Origin: Actinomycetes bacterium
GTDB taxonomy: Bacteria; Actinomycetota; Acidimicrobiia; Acidimicrobiales; JAJYPT01
Reading direction: 5' to 3'
Assembly: GCA_021795135.1 (NCBI GenBank)
Contig: JAJYPT010000029.1
Location: 1 to 13,061, forward strand
Length of the DNA stretch: 13,061 bases
Both the position numbers and the translations under genes were made by a program. The notes beneath the pieces are model-generated. The model was not told the DNA's origin and searched no databases. It saw nothing but the letters and a program-made list of their open reading frames with translations. Each line of letters opens with the position of its first letter. The stretch's first letter is position 1. This document shows, in pieces, positions 1-7,649 of this stretch.

Positions 1-670
1 CTTCCAGGTAAGAACTCTTATAAGGCTCTACCCCATATACATTAAAAGAACTTTTCCCAAGATACTCTAGTAATTCACCCGTATGAACTTCACCCACACA
101 AATACGACCCGTAGTATTTTTTAGATTATCTAGCATAATGGGGCCCCAATAAGACAAATCCATAACTGAAGCTTTTCTCAATTCAAAAGAATCTTGAGAA
201 ATTCTATGCTCATGCATAAACTGATGAAGCTCTTGATCTAAACCTTGATTCGAGATCTTTTCTAAAGTTTCTACCCTTATTCGCAATAGGGATAGAGCTT
301 TTGCTGTTGCATGCCCAAAACCAGCCAATTGTTCAACTATCCAACGTATATACCATCTGATGGCTTTTCTAATTAGACGTTTTGCAAATTGAGCTAGTTT
401 GCTTCCTTGCATAGGGGACAAAAGATCGATATTAGAAGCTTCCTCCACTCTTGCTATTACAGCTTCTAAATCACTTATTGAAGCATCAACAGGAGCAAAG
501 CGAGCAAAAGTAAGATTCAGCTGCCTCTCTAAATCTTTAATAGAGTCATCTTGAGTCCTTTTTTTATTTGCTTCTTGTTCAATCTCAAGGCGAACTTTAT
601 TTAGATCAATGTTTTTAACATCTTCTTTAGAACTAGCTTCAGCTATATTTTCTTGCATGTAGTTATCCAT
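1..670 (-). CDS. SAM-dependent methyltransferase-like protein, N-terminal part (cut by window edge)
   Basis: An open frame runs from ATG at 670 to the window edge, giving 223 residues without a stop. Residues 1-55 are charged and probably helical. Residues 85-140 contain a basic/aromatic stretch (KRLIRKAIRWYIRW, then a conserved-looking VEQLAGF) like the linker seen before the catalytic domain in methyltransferases of cell-surface polysaccharide clusters. Residues 188-223 resemble the start of a Rossmann methyltransferase: GRI, then TGELLEYLG, then GVEP, where the acidic residue normally contacts SAM ribose. The usual D-x-G-x-G-x-G loop reads VGEVHTG here, so SAM binding is uncertain. A second in-frame ATG lies at 658; neither has a clear Shine-Dalgarno site. 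The gene follows clpP by 34 bases on the same strand. The family is inferred; the rest of the catalytic domain is outside the window. Confidence 0.55.
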   Translation of the reverse strand, partial: MDNYMQENIAEASSKEDVKNIDLNKVRLEIEQEANKKRTQDDSIKDLERQLNLTFARFAPVDASISDLEAVIARVEEASNIDLLSPMQGSKLAQFAKRLIRKAIRWYIRWIVEQLAGFGHATAKALSLLRIRVETLEKISNQGLDQELHQFMHEHRISQDSFELRKASVMDLSYWGPIMLDNLKNTTGRICVGEVHTGELLEYLGKSSFNVYGVEPYKSSYLE

Positions 671-704
671 TTCTGAATTTACCAATTGAAAAATGGGTAG
701 AAAC

Positions 705-1349
705 TTACTTTTCTACCCTAGCTGCAGAGTGAGCAATTACATGGTCAATAAATCCATATTCTTTAGCTTCTTCAGCAGCAAACCAACGGTCACGATCTGC
801 ATCTGCTTCAATTCTTTCAATAGGTTGTCCCGTATGGAAAGCAATACGTTCAAATAGAACTTTTTTCAGATAGATAATTTGTTCAGCTTGAATGGCAATA
901 TCTGTAGCTTGGCCTTGCATCTGTCCAGAGGGTTGATGCATCAAAATACGAGAATGCGGAAGAGCATAACGTTTTCCAGGAGCTCCTCCACAAAGCAAAA
1001 ACTGTCCCATAGAAGCAGCTAATCCAACACAAATAGTTGCTACGTCACAACTAATAAATTGCATAGTGTCATAGATAGCCAAACCATCAGTAACGGAGCC
1101 TCCTGGAGAATTTATATACAAAGAAATATCTTTCTCAGGATCTTCTGCGGCCAAAAGAATCAATTGGGCACAAACCAAATTAGCCGAAGTTTGATCGACT
1201 TGGGTGCCTAAGTATACGATACGCTCTTTTAGAAGCTGTTGAAATACATCTCCACCTTCTTTACCTGCCCCTTGGGCAGTTATAGGGGTAGATGAATTTG
1301 TTATAGTTAAATCTTTAGAATTTGATATCTCAAAATGCGAAGAACTCAT
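705..1349 (-). CDS. clpP: ATP-dependent Clp protease proteolytic subunit ClpP
   Basis: This is the serine peptidase subunit of the Clp protease, a cytoplasmic tetradecamer fed unfolded substrates by ClpX or ClpC, including tmRNA-tagged proteins. The 214-residue product has the full family pattern: YINSPGGSVTDGLAIYDTM (78-96), the catalytic serine in GLAASMGQFLL (Ser113), the catalytic histidine in ILMHQPSG (His138) and the catalytic aspartate in RDRWF (Asp187). About 35 N-terminal residues precede the conserved VFQQLLKERIVYLG block. This is longer than in a mature subunit and may be a processed propeptide. Start is ATG at 1349. Most actinobacteria carry adjacent clpP1-clpP2, but the next gene on this strand is not a second clpP, so any partner lies elsewhere. 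The start is 47 bases from the divergently oriented tRNA-Leu. Confidence 0.97.
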   Translation of the reverse strand: MSSSHFEISNSKDLTITNSSTPITAQGAGKEGGDVFQQLLKERIVYLGTQVDQTSANLVCAQLILLAAEDPEKDISLYINSPGGSVTDGLAIYDTMQFISCDVATICVGLAASMGQFLLCGGAPGKRYALPHSRILMHQPSGQMQGQATDIAIQAEQIIYLKKVLFERIAFHTGQPIERIEADADRDRWFAAEEAKEYGFIDHVIAHSAARVEK

Positions 1350-1396
1350 AAATAACAGGGTATCGTGTATTTTAGGTCTGAGTTGGATAATTCAAG

Positions 1397-1478
1397 GCGG
1401 GTGTGGCGGAATTGGCAGACGCGCTGGGTTTAGGTCCCAGTGCCGCAAGGTGTGGGGGTTCGAGTCCCCCCACCCGCA
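1397..1478 (+). tRNA. tRNA-Leu (anticodon UAG)
   Basis: The 82-base gene folds as a class II tRNA. The acceptor arms GCGGGTG (1397-1403) and CACCCGC (1471-1477) pair fully and A1478 is the discriminator base. The anticodon stem CTGGG/CCCAG encloses a seven-base loop TTTAGGT, giving anticodon UAG, which reads CUN leucine codons. The T arm is GGGGG-TTCGAGT-CCCCC. A variable arm of leucine-tRNA type (around CCGCAAGG) lies between the anticodon and T arms. The 3' CCA is not encoded and would be added after transcription. The gene is divergent from clpP. Confidence 0.96.
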
Positions 1479-2023
1479 CTATTGAAAAATTAAGATATCT
1501 GTTTTTAAAAGAGCAGGAAAAGTACCTTATTTAGTTGTTTTATATTAAATTTATCTGCATTGAGCAGACCTAGTGTTAATTAAAATTATTTAGAACAAGA
1601 ATTTATAAAATCTTAAAATAATGATCAATCTCTGATTTAGCATTGTCTTCTCTTAGAAGAAATCACTTTGGCTTAGATTATTATAGATATTGCCATCTCG
1701 ATAATTTCTGCTACAACTACCCACTCTATTACTTTGGAGTTTTGAGATAGATTCCATAATAGGAACTGTAACTAGCACTGAAACCAAAGTAATAACCATA
1801 GATGCTTTATTGGCAATTGCAATTCTATTAGTACTTGAATTTAAATGACTCCTAAGATGACGAGCTAGATGTTTTATCACCTATATACTCAATCTGAGTG
1901 TAAAAAAAAGCAGCTATAATATTTAAAACCCATCAAGAAAAAATAGTTGTAAGTCTTTTATAAAAAACTTAACTTTATAAAAACTATTCTAAATTCAATT
2001 AAACTAGTTATATAAAAACAAAC
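1479..2023. other. AT-rich intergenic stretch without a convincing gene
   Basis: About 545 bases separate tRNA-Leu from the EamA transporter. A GTG-initiated minus-strand frame at 1653-1880 could encode 75 residues with one hydrophobic run (residues 27-45, SMVITLVSVLVTVPIMESI), which would make a single-helix membrane peptide. It has no Shine-Dalgarno site and no recognisable family, so it is not called as a gene. A TATAAT hexamer at 1915-1920 could be a -10 element for the transporter, but no matching -35 element is clear. A short palindrome (TCTTCT-ctt-AGAAGA, 1646-1660) sits beside a 13-base stretch that recurs at 12852-12864. Confidence 0.4.
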
Positions 2024-2911
2024 TTGACTACAACAAAGACAAAATCTGAGCGTCGAAAAGCAATTTTTTCTGTTCTATTAGCCGCAATTTTATGGGGAAC
2101 CACTGGAACTTCTAGAGCTTTGGGATCTCCTGGAGCTGGAGCTGCTTCGGTTGGTTCTATGCGAATTATTGTAGGCGGTTTTTTTCTGTTTATTATAGCT
2201 ATTAGAAAAGCCAAAATAACCAACTGGGTCAATTGGACTAAAGAATCTAAAATAGCAATTGCTGCTGGAACTGCTGGAATTGTTTTGTATCAAATATCTT
2301 TTTTTGGAGCCGTATCTCATGCAGGTGTTGCAATTGGGACCTTAGTAGCAATTGGTTCTGCTCCCATAGCAAGCGGTTTGATTGGTCTCATTATGAAAGA
2401 AATACCTTCAAAACGCTGGTTTATAGCTACTTTTTTAGCACTAATAGGTCTTTTTTTTCTAACCTCTTTTTCTCCTAATAACCCTGTTTCTACCTATGGC
2501 ATAATCCTTGCTCTAGCTGCAGGAGTTTGTTATTCAACTTTTACTGTATCTGCTAGATTTTTAGCAACCCAAGGTAACCACGGCATAACAACTAGTGCTA
2601 CTTTTTTTGTATTAGGAAGTATAATATATGCCTTTAGTCTTCCTTTTGATCACCTAGGATGGGTTTTTCATCCTTCGGGCATTATGGTTTCTCTATGGCT
2701 TGGTTTGGCAACAGTGGTAGCTCCTTACATCTTATTTTCTACTGGATTGAACCACATAAAAGCTTCTACTGCTACAACGATTGGACTAGCAGAGCCTTTG
2801 ACAGCAACCATATTGGGTGTAACACTTTTAGGAGAGCATTTCACCCTAACTTCATTATTGGGTGCCTCTTTAATCCTGATAGGAATAGTAATAACTGCAT
2901 CAAATAACTAG
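2024..2911 (+). CDS. EamA/DMT-family inner-membrane transporter
   Basis: The 295-residue protein belongs to the drug/metabolite transporter superfamily: ten predicted membrane helices formed by two EamA repeats (roughly residues 12-148 and 157-293). Typical marks are LWGTTG in helix 1 (23-28) and the C-terminal pattern LAEPLTATILGVTLLGE followed by LLGASLILIGIVI (255-290), where the E-P pair and the second glutamate are family hallmarks. Members export amino acids, other metabolites or drugs; the substrate cannot be told from sequence. The start is TTG at 2024. An in-frame TAA at 2000-2002 rules out any much longer form, and the next ATG is deep inside the first repeat. No Shine-Dalgarno site is visible. 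msrB follows within a few bases and is probably co-transcribed. Confidence 0.9.
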   Translation: MTTTKTKSERRKAIFSVLLAAILWGTTGTSRALGSPGAGAASVGSMRIIVGGFFLFIIAIRKAKITNWVNWTKESKIAIAAGTAGIVLYQISFFGAVSHAGVAIGTLVAIGSAPIASGLIGLIMKEIPSKRWFIATFLALIGLFFLTSFSPNNPVSTYGIILALAAGVCYSTFTVSARFLATQGNHGITTSATFFVLGSIIYAFSLPFDHLGWVFHPSGIMVSLWLGLATVVAPYILFSTGLNHIKASTATTIGLAEPLTATILGVTLLGEHFTLTSLLGASLILIGIVITASNN

Positions 2912-2930
2912 ACATATGAGAGGAATAACT

Positions 2931-3323
2931 TTGTCTACAAATAATGATCCATGGAAAGAAAAACTGCCCTCAGACAAATATAACATCTTGAGACGCAAAG
3001 GAACTGAACCACCTTTTAGTGGAGAATACAACAACACTAAAGCCAAAGGTGAATTTCTTTGTGGTGCTTGTGGAGAAGTACTTTTTTCTTCAGATGACAA
3101 ATATGATTCCCAAAGCGGATGGCCTAGCTTCACCCAACCTATTGATTCTACTAAAGTAAATTTAATTCCAGACTATAGTCATGGGATGATTAGAACTGAA
3201 GTAGTTTGCAAAAATTGTGGCTCACATCTAGGTCATGTTTTCGAAGATGGACCAGCCCCTACTGGAATGAGATACTGCATCAATTCTTTATCTTTAGACT
3301 TTGAAGAAAAAACAAGACAATAA
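2931..3323 (+). CDS. msrB: Peptide-methionine (R)-S-oxide reductase MsrB
   Basis: MsrB repairs oxidised proteins by reducing the R-sulfoxide of methionine, with reducing power usually from thioredoxin. The conserved features are in order. With residues counted from the upstream ATG at 2916, they are RRKGTEPPFSGEY (26-38), zinc-binding CGAC (Cys49, Cys52) and CKNC (Cys98, Cys101), SGWPSF (67-72), HLGHVFEDGPAPTGMRYCINSLSL with His104 and His107, and the catalytic cysteine Cys121. Two starts compete: ATG at 2916 has no Shine-Dalgarno site, while TTG at 2931 has AGAGGA six bases upstream. The TTG start is preferred and gives a normal-length protein beginning MSTNNDPW. The gene follows the EamA transporter closely and is convergent with rdgB. 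Confidence 0.95.
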   Translation: MSTNNDPWKEKLPSDKYNILRRKGTEPPFSGEYNNTKAKGEFLCGACGEVLFSSDDKYDSQSGWPSFTQPIDSTKVNLIPDYSHGMIRTEVVCKNCGSHLGHVFEDGPAPTGMRYCINSLSLDFEEKTRQ

Positions 3324-3475
3324 TTTCATCTATGTCAAACTTATTATTATATTTATCAATAGAAAATCTATCTAGATAAGAATTAATTCATCTTATACTA
3401 CCTAAATAAATTTTCTAATTAACTAAATATTTTTAAACAATATAGATACCAAGAGATGAAATAATTTAACAATTA

Positions 3476-4066
3476 CTAAAGAATATGTTCCTCAATTAAT
3501 ATTTTTTTCAATGATCTAAAGGCTTTTGCTCGGTGCGAAATCTGTTGTTTTTCTTCTAATGACATCTGAGCAAAAGTCCTTCCATCTCCTTCGGTGGGGA
3601 TAAATAAAGAATCATAACCAAATCCATCATCTCCCAAAGAACAAGTCGCAATAAATCCTTCTACAGTCCCTTGAGTATAAATTTGTTTCCCATTGGGAAA
3701 AGCTACAAACACAACCGTTCTAAAGCGAGCAGTACGCTGTGGTTGAGTTTTTGCTAAAACCATCGACTCTAGTAGCTTTGTACGATTCTGTTCTGCAGTA
3801 GCATCTTTTCCAGCAAATCGAGCTGAGTAAACTCCTGGGGCTCCGTTTAGAAAATCCACTTCTAACCCAGTATCATCTGCAATTGAAGCTTCTTTTGTTA
3901 TCTGAAGCACTGCTTGGGCTTTAATACGAGCGTTTCCCAATAAAGAATCGGCCGTTTCTGGTATGTCTCCTACTTGTTTAGGTCTAGCAAGTAGGTCAGC
4001 ATCGTGTAAAAGATCTTTAATTTCTTTTACTTTATGCTCATTAGCTGTAGCTAAAACAAAACGCAT
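3476..4066 (-). CDS. rdgB: RdgB/HAM1 non-canonical purine NTP pyrophosphatase
   Basis: This enzyme hydrolyses dITP, ITP and XTP to monophosphates, keeping deaminated purines out of DNA and RNA. The N-terminus MRFVLATANEHKVKEI is the family nucleotide-binding start (usually LAT.N..K..E). The catalytic acidic pair lies in IADDTGLEVDFLNGAPGVYSARFAG; GFGYDSLF and the base-recognition motif SHR (in ISHRAKAF) follow. Length is 196 residues from ATG at 4066. A longer form from GTG at 4084 would add six residues overlapping the end of rph. ATG is preferred because it begins exactly at the conserved block, two bases after the rph stop. This is the last gene of the operon, and rph-rdgB adjacency is common in bacteria. 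Confidence 0.95.
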   Translation of the reverse strand: MRFVLATANEHKVKEIKDLLHDADLLARPKQVGDIPETADSLLGNARIKAQAVLQITKEASIADDTGLEVDFLNGAPGVYSARFAGKDATAEQNRTKLLESMVLAKTQPQRTARFRTVVFVAFPNGKQIYTQGTVEGFIATCSLGDDGFGYDSLFIPTEGDGRTFAQMSLEEKQQISHRAKAFRSLKKILIEEHIL

Positions 4067-4068
4067 AT

Positions 4069-4785
4069 TTATTGTTTCATACACTCAATTTGTAACTGTA
4101 AAAGTTGACCTATACCTAATTCAGCTAAACGTAACATCTCATCTAGCTCATCTCTAGCAAAAGTCATACCTTCAGCTGTTCCTTGAACTTCAATAAATCT
4201 AAACTCAGAATTCATTACTACGTTCATATCTACTTCTGCACGAACATCTTCGACATAATCTAAATCCAATACTGGCTTAGAATCTACTATCCCAACAGAT
4301 ATTGCAGCACAAGCTGCATTAAGCGGAGATTTTGATATTTTTTTGTCTTGGATCAATACATCAATGGCATCGCTAAGAGCAATATATGCTCCACAAATTG
4401 AAGCGGTTCTTGTTCCTCCATCTGCTTGTAAAACATCACAATCTAAAATAATTTGGTTTTCCCCCAAAGCTTCTAAATCACAAACTGAGCGCAAAGATCT
4501 ACCAATTAGACGTTGTATTTCTTGAGTACGCCCTGATTGACGCCCCTTTACAGCTTCTCTTGAATTTCTTTGAGAAGTAGATCCAGGAAGCAAAGAATAC
4601 TCAGCTGTAACCCAACCTTTGCCTGTTCCTTTGAGCCACCTAGGTACATTTTCTTCTATTGAAGCTGTACATAAAACATGCGTATCACCCATCTTTACCA
4701 AAACTGATCCAGCTGCTTTTTTAGTAAAACCTCTTTCAAAAGAAGTTGGCCTCAATTGGTCAAATGATCTATTATCGGTTCTCAT
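4069..4785 (-). CDS. rph: Ribonuclease PH
   Basis: RNase PH is a phosphorolytic 3'-to-5' exoribonuclease that trims tRNA 3' ends and works as a hexameric ring. The 238-residue sequence opens with RTDNRSFDQLRPTSFERGF, the family N-terminus. It then shows GWVTAEYSLLPGST, the phosphate-site arginines in GRTQEIQRLIGRSLR (about 85-99), the strongly conserved DCDVLQADGGTRTASI (about 114-129) and DLDYVEDVRAEVDMNVV with metal-site acidic residues. Length is normal for the family. The ATG at 4785 overlaps the stop of the upstream hydrolase gene by four bases (ATGA), indicating translational coupling. rdgB begins two bases after its stop. Confidence 0.97.
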   Translation of the reverse strand: MRTDNRSFDQLRPTSFERGFTKKAAGSVLVKMGDTHVLCTASIEENVPRWLKGTGKGWVTAEYSLLPGSTSQRNSREAVKGRQSGRTQEIQRLIGRSLRSVCDLEALGENQIILDCDVLQADGGTRTASICGAYIALSDAIDVLIQDKKISKSPLNAACAAISVGIVDSKPVLDLDYVEDVRAEVDMNVVMNSEFRFIEVQGTAEGMTFARDELDEMLRLAELGIGQLLQLQIECMKQ

Positions 4786-5507
4786 ATATGGTAATTTTCT
4801 TTCATTTTAGCTACTGATACATTCTGTCCAAATTCAGCTTTTGCCTCTTCAAGGGCTACATTAGGATCAACGGTTGGCCATAGATGGCTAAGAACAAGTT
4901 GTCTGACACCTGCTTGTTTTGCAGAGATTGCTGCTTGACGGGCACTAAGATGGCGCCCTTGTCCTTCTTTGTCTTTTAAATAAGTAGCTTCACATATTGC
5001 CAAGTCAATTCCAAAACCTAACTTCGATAAAGACCAATTAGGTCCAGTATCAGAAGAATAAACAAAACTTTTTCCCTCATGGTCTATGCGCAAAGCCAAA
5101 GTTTCAGGTCCATGATCGGTCCGAGAAAATTTTATAGATAAATCGCCTATTTCTATTTGATCATTATCATGTACTCGGTTCCAGATCAAACACTTATCTG
5201 TACCTGGTTCTAGATCATCTCCCACCCCATCGGGAGCATAAATTGCAATTGGCTCTTCAATAGGATCTACAACACTATTGGCAACGGCAAAACCTTGCAA
5301 ATCACTTGAATGATCTGCATGTTTATGGCTGATAATAATAGCGTTAAGTTCTGACATTGAAATTAAATTTTGAAGATTGCTAAGAGTTCCGGGACCTGCA
5401 TCAAGCCATATTTTTACTTGATTGCTTTGGACTAAAAAGCCACTACAAGCGCCACTTGGGCCTGGGTAAGAGCCATTTGATCCCAAAATAGTTACATTCA
5501 TTGTCAT
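4782..5507 (-). CDS. Metallo-beta-lactamase-fold hydrolase (Rv1339-like, cyclic nucleotide phosphodiesterase candidate)
   Basis: The 241-residue protein has the metal-binding set of the metallo-beta-lactamase fold: HKHADH (His61, His63, Asp65, His66), His132 in RTDHG, Asp153 in YSSDTGPN, and His208 in LSHLWP, with HLSARQAA around His186. It occupies the position of mycobacterial Rv1339 in the conserved murI-Rv1339-rph order. Rv1339 has been reported to act as an atypical cAMP phosphodiesterase, so a phosphodiesterase role is reasonable but inferred; RNase Z-like activity is the main alternative. AGGA six bases upstream supports ATG at 5507 over the ATG two codons later. The gene overlaps rph by four bases. 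Confidence 0.85.
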   Translation of the reverse strand: MTMNVTILGSNGSYPGPSGACSGFLVQSNQVKIWLDAGPGTLSNLQNLISMSELNAIIISHKHADHSSDLQGFAVANSVVDPIEEPIAIYAPDGVGDDLEPGTDKCLIWNRVHDNDQIEIGDLSIKFSRTDHGPETLALRIDHEGKSFVYSSDTGPNWSLSKLGFGIDLAICEATYLKDKEGQGRHLSARQAAISAKQAGVRQLVLSHLWPTVDPNVALEEAKAEFGQNVSVAKMKENYHI

Positions 5508-5527
5508 GTTGTTTCCTTTGAACCAAT

Positions 5528-6340
5528 TCAGTATTGACTACCCCACTCAACAGTTCCTACATCAGCTATTTCTAGTCCTAGTAACTGAGACCCTAATTTT
5601 GCAAACCATTGAGGGTCTCCTGAAGAAAAAAATTTTACCTTAGCTTCTTTATTGCTATGTGTATTTAACCCTGTCTCATCTAAAATCGAACGTACTTCAA
5701 AAGCTGTTTCATCAGCCGATGAGACCAAAACCACATCTCTTCCTACTACATCAGAAATGACACGAGCCAAAAAAGGATAATGAGTACATCCTAACAATAA
5801 GGTATCTACTCCGCCTTGTTTGATTGGAAGTAAAAGTTTCTCAACTAAATCATAAATATCTTGTCCGCTAGTTTCTCCTCGTTCTACAAATTCCACCAAA
5901 CCTGGACAAGGACAAGCAACAAGATCCATACCTAACCTTTGATCTAAAACCGCTTTTTGATAAGCTTGAGAGCTAATTGTCCCAACAGTTCCTATTACTC
6001 CTACTTTTTTATTTCTAGTAGCTCTTTTTGTAGCTCTTATCCCAGGATCTATTACTCCAATAATAGGAAGTTCAAATTTAGATTGCAGATCATCTAATGC
6101 CGCAGCTGAAGCAGTATTACAAGCTACTACTACCATCTTTACATTATGATTATCTATAAGCCATTGGGTAATTTGATTGGCGAAATTTTTTACTTGAGAC
6201 AAAGGTCGGCTTCCATAGGGATAGCGACCAGTATCTCCTAAATAAACTAAATCCTCATCTGGCAATAAGTCTATAAGGGCGCGAGCTACAGTCAAACCCC
6301 CAAATCCACTGTCAAAGACTCCAATAGGTCGATTGTCCAC
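5528..6340 (-). CDS. murI: Glutamate racemase
   Basis: MurI interconverts L- and D-glutamate and supplies the D-glutamate of the peptidoglycan stem peptide. The 270-residue protein has the substrate-site start IGVFDSGFGGLTV (Asp10, Ser11), LGDTGRYPYG (35-43), and the two catalytic cysteines in VVACNTASAAAL (Cys74) and LLGCTHYPFL (Cys185, followed by His187). PGLVEFVERGE (146-156) is also typical. Start is GTG at 6340, immediately before the conserved block, with no clear Shine-Dalgarno site. The gene lies 52 bases after cysM, the largest gap in the operon, and 20 bases before the hydrolase gene. Confidence 0.97.
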   Translation of the reverse strand: MDNRPIGVFDSGFGGLTVARALIDLLPDEDLVYLGDTGRYPYGSRPLSQVKNFANQITQWLIDNHNVKMVVVACNTASAAALDDLQSKFELPIIGVIDPGIRATKRATRNKKVGVIGTVGTISSQAYQKAVLDQRLGMDLVACPCPGLVEFVERGETSGQDIYDLVEKLLLPIKQGGVDTLLLGCTHYPFLARVISDVVGRDVVLVSSADETAFEVRSILDETGLNTHSNKEAKVKFFSSGDPQWFAKLGSQLLGLEIADVGTVEWGSQY

Positions 6341-6392
6341 TATTTGAAATTAGAACTATTTAGGTAAAAGTGTGGTCATTTTGAAAAATATT

Positions 6393-7340
6393 TTAAAAAT
6401 AAATGGTATGTCGGGCTCTTTCAGTAACAACGTCTATGTCTTCAGTCCAAGCTCCTGTAGAAAGATATTTCCATCCACCATCGGGAGCAACAAAAACAAT
6501 TGAGCCTTCTTTGATACTAGCAGCACACCTTGCAGCTCCTGCCATAGCGGTGCCAGAAGAAATTCCAGCAAATATTCCCACATCTATCAATTTACGAGTC
6601 CACTCAATAGATTCTTTTGGACCTATAACAGTTTTACGATCTAAAAGATCTTCCCCATTATTATCAAAAAATATAGGTGGTATGTAACCATCTTCTAGGC
6701 TTCTTAGACCATCTACTACCTCCCCAGCAGGAGGCTCTATAGCCCAAACTTGAATAGAAGGATCTTGTTCTTTCAAAAACTTTCCTACTCCCATCAAGGT
6801 TCCACTTGTTCCTAGTCCAGATACAAAATGAGTTATTTGAGGACAGTCTTTCCATATCTCAGGTCCTGTTCCTTCAAAATGAGCCTTAGGATTACCAGGA
6901 TTTCCATATTGATACAAAAATACATAATCAGGATTTTCTTTAGACAACCTTTGAGCTTTACGTACAGCTCCATTAGATCCTTCTTTAGCAGGAGAATCTA
7001 TAATTTCTGCACCCCAAACTTGAAGAAGCTGACGTCTTTCAATTGACACATTGGCTGGCAAAACTACCTTTAATTTGTATCCCTTTATACGAGATACCAT
7101 TGCAAGACCAATTCCAGTATTGCCCGAAGAAGGTTCAATCAAAGTTTTTCCAGGGGATAGAATACCTTGGTTTTCAGCTTCTGTAACCATAGAAAGAGCA
7201 ACTCGATCCTTAACAGATCCTCCAGGATTGACCCCTTCTAGTTTCGCAAATATACGAACTGAAGGATTAGGACTTAATTGACTTACCTCTACTAAAGGAG
7301 TATTTCCTATTGTTTCTAATATAGTCGAATAATATGTCAT
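6393..7340 (-). CDS. cysM: CysM-type cysteine synthase (O-phosphoserine:CysO-thiocarboxylate sulfhydrylase)
   Basis: This PLP-dependent fold type II enzyme has 315 residues. The PLP lysine is in GGSVKDR (Lys44), the substrate loop is PSSGNTG (70-76), and the phosphate-binding loop is SGLGTSGT (174-181). GISSGTA (259-265) and PDGGWKYLSTG near the C-terminus are also family marks. Its place beside a CysO sulfur carrier and a JAMM protease matches the mycobacterial pathway. There CysM makes cysteine from O-phosphoserine using sulfur delivered as the CysO C-terminal thiocarboxylate. Arg213 in GLRSLEDGYIP sits where the O-phosphoserine-selective arginine of the mycobacterial enzyme is expected (inferred from motif alignment). 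Start is ATG at 7340, nine bases after the cysO stop. Confidence 0.95.
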   Translation of the reverse strand: MTYYSTILETIGNTPLVEVSQLSPNPSVRIFAKLEGVNPGGSVKDRVALSMVTEAENQGILSPGKTLIEPSSGNTGIGLAMVSRIKGYKLKVVLPANVSIERRQLLQVWGAEIIDSPAKEGSNGAVRKAQRLSKENPDYVFLYQYGNPGNPKAHFEGTGPEIWKDCPQITHFVSGLGTSGTLMGVGKFLKEQDPSIQVWAIEPPAGEVVDGLRSLEDGYIPPIFFDNNGEDLLDRKTVIGPKESIEWTRKLIDVGIFAGISSGTAMAGAARCAASIKEGSIVFVAPDGGWKYLSTGAWTEDIDVVTERARHTIYF

Positions 7341-7349
7341 TACCTATTT

Positions 7350-7628
7350 TTACAATCCCCCAGCAACAGCAGGAAGAATTGAAATAGTATCTCCTGCATT
7401 TAGTTTTGTATCTAATTTATCCAAATATCTAATATCATCATCATTTAAATAAATATTTATAAATTTATGCAAATCCCCATTAGGGGTAATAATTTGGCCT
7501 TCTAGATCTGGGTAGATAGAAACCATTTGATCTATTACCTGTCCAACGGTATTGCCTTCTACTTCTAAAGAAGAATTACCCCCCACATGAGGGCGAAGAA
7601 GGGTTGGTAAACGAACCTCTACTGACAT
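7350..7628 (-). CDS. cysO: CysO sulfur-carrier protein (ThiS/MoaD fold) with a Gly-Gly-Leu tail
   Basis: This small ubiquitin-like carrier presents sulfide as a C-terminal thiocarboxylate to CysM. From ATG at 7628 it has 92 residues: VRLPTLLRPHVGG near the start, HKFINIYLNDDDIRYLDKLDTKL in the middle, and GDTISILPAVAGG at the end, all closely matching mycobacterial CysO. ATG at 7628 is chosen over GTG at 7640 because a purine-rich AAGGTGGGGAG lies just upstream and the shorter form begins like its homologues. The reading frame ends Gly90-Gly91-Leu92-stop, one residue beyond the diglycine that is normally adenylylated and thiocarboxylated. The leucine would have to be removed first. The mec gene 21 bases upstream encodes a suitable protease candidate. 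Confidence 0.92.
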   Translation of the reverse strand: MSVEVRLPTLLRPHVGGNSSLEVEGNTVGQVIDQMVSIYPDLEGQIITPNGDLHKFINIYLNDDDIRYLDKLDTKLNAGDTISILPAVAGGL

Positions 7629-7649
7629 GCAACTCCCCACCTTATTATA

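Noticed and set aside
1653..1880. Minus-strand 75-residue frame with one hydrophobic segment between tRNA-Leu and the EamA gene.
   Set aside because: GTG start with no ribosome site, no recognisable family and a low-complexity AT-rich setting; it is described within the intergenic entry only.
2916..2930. ATG at 2916 as the msrB start.
   Set aside because: No ribosome site precedes it, whereas AGAGGA is correctly spaced from TTG at 2931. It remains possible, since several genes here lack Shine-Dalgarno sites.
3324..3475. Small inverted repeat (ATAAGA at 3376-3381 with TCTTAT at 3391-3396) between convergent msrB and rdgB as a terminator.
   Set aside because: Arms of six A/T-rich bases without a T-run are too weak to call. 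The ATTTCATCT/AGATGAAAT pair at the ends of this gap is too far apart to form a terminator.
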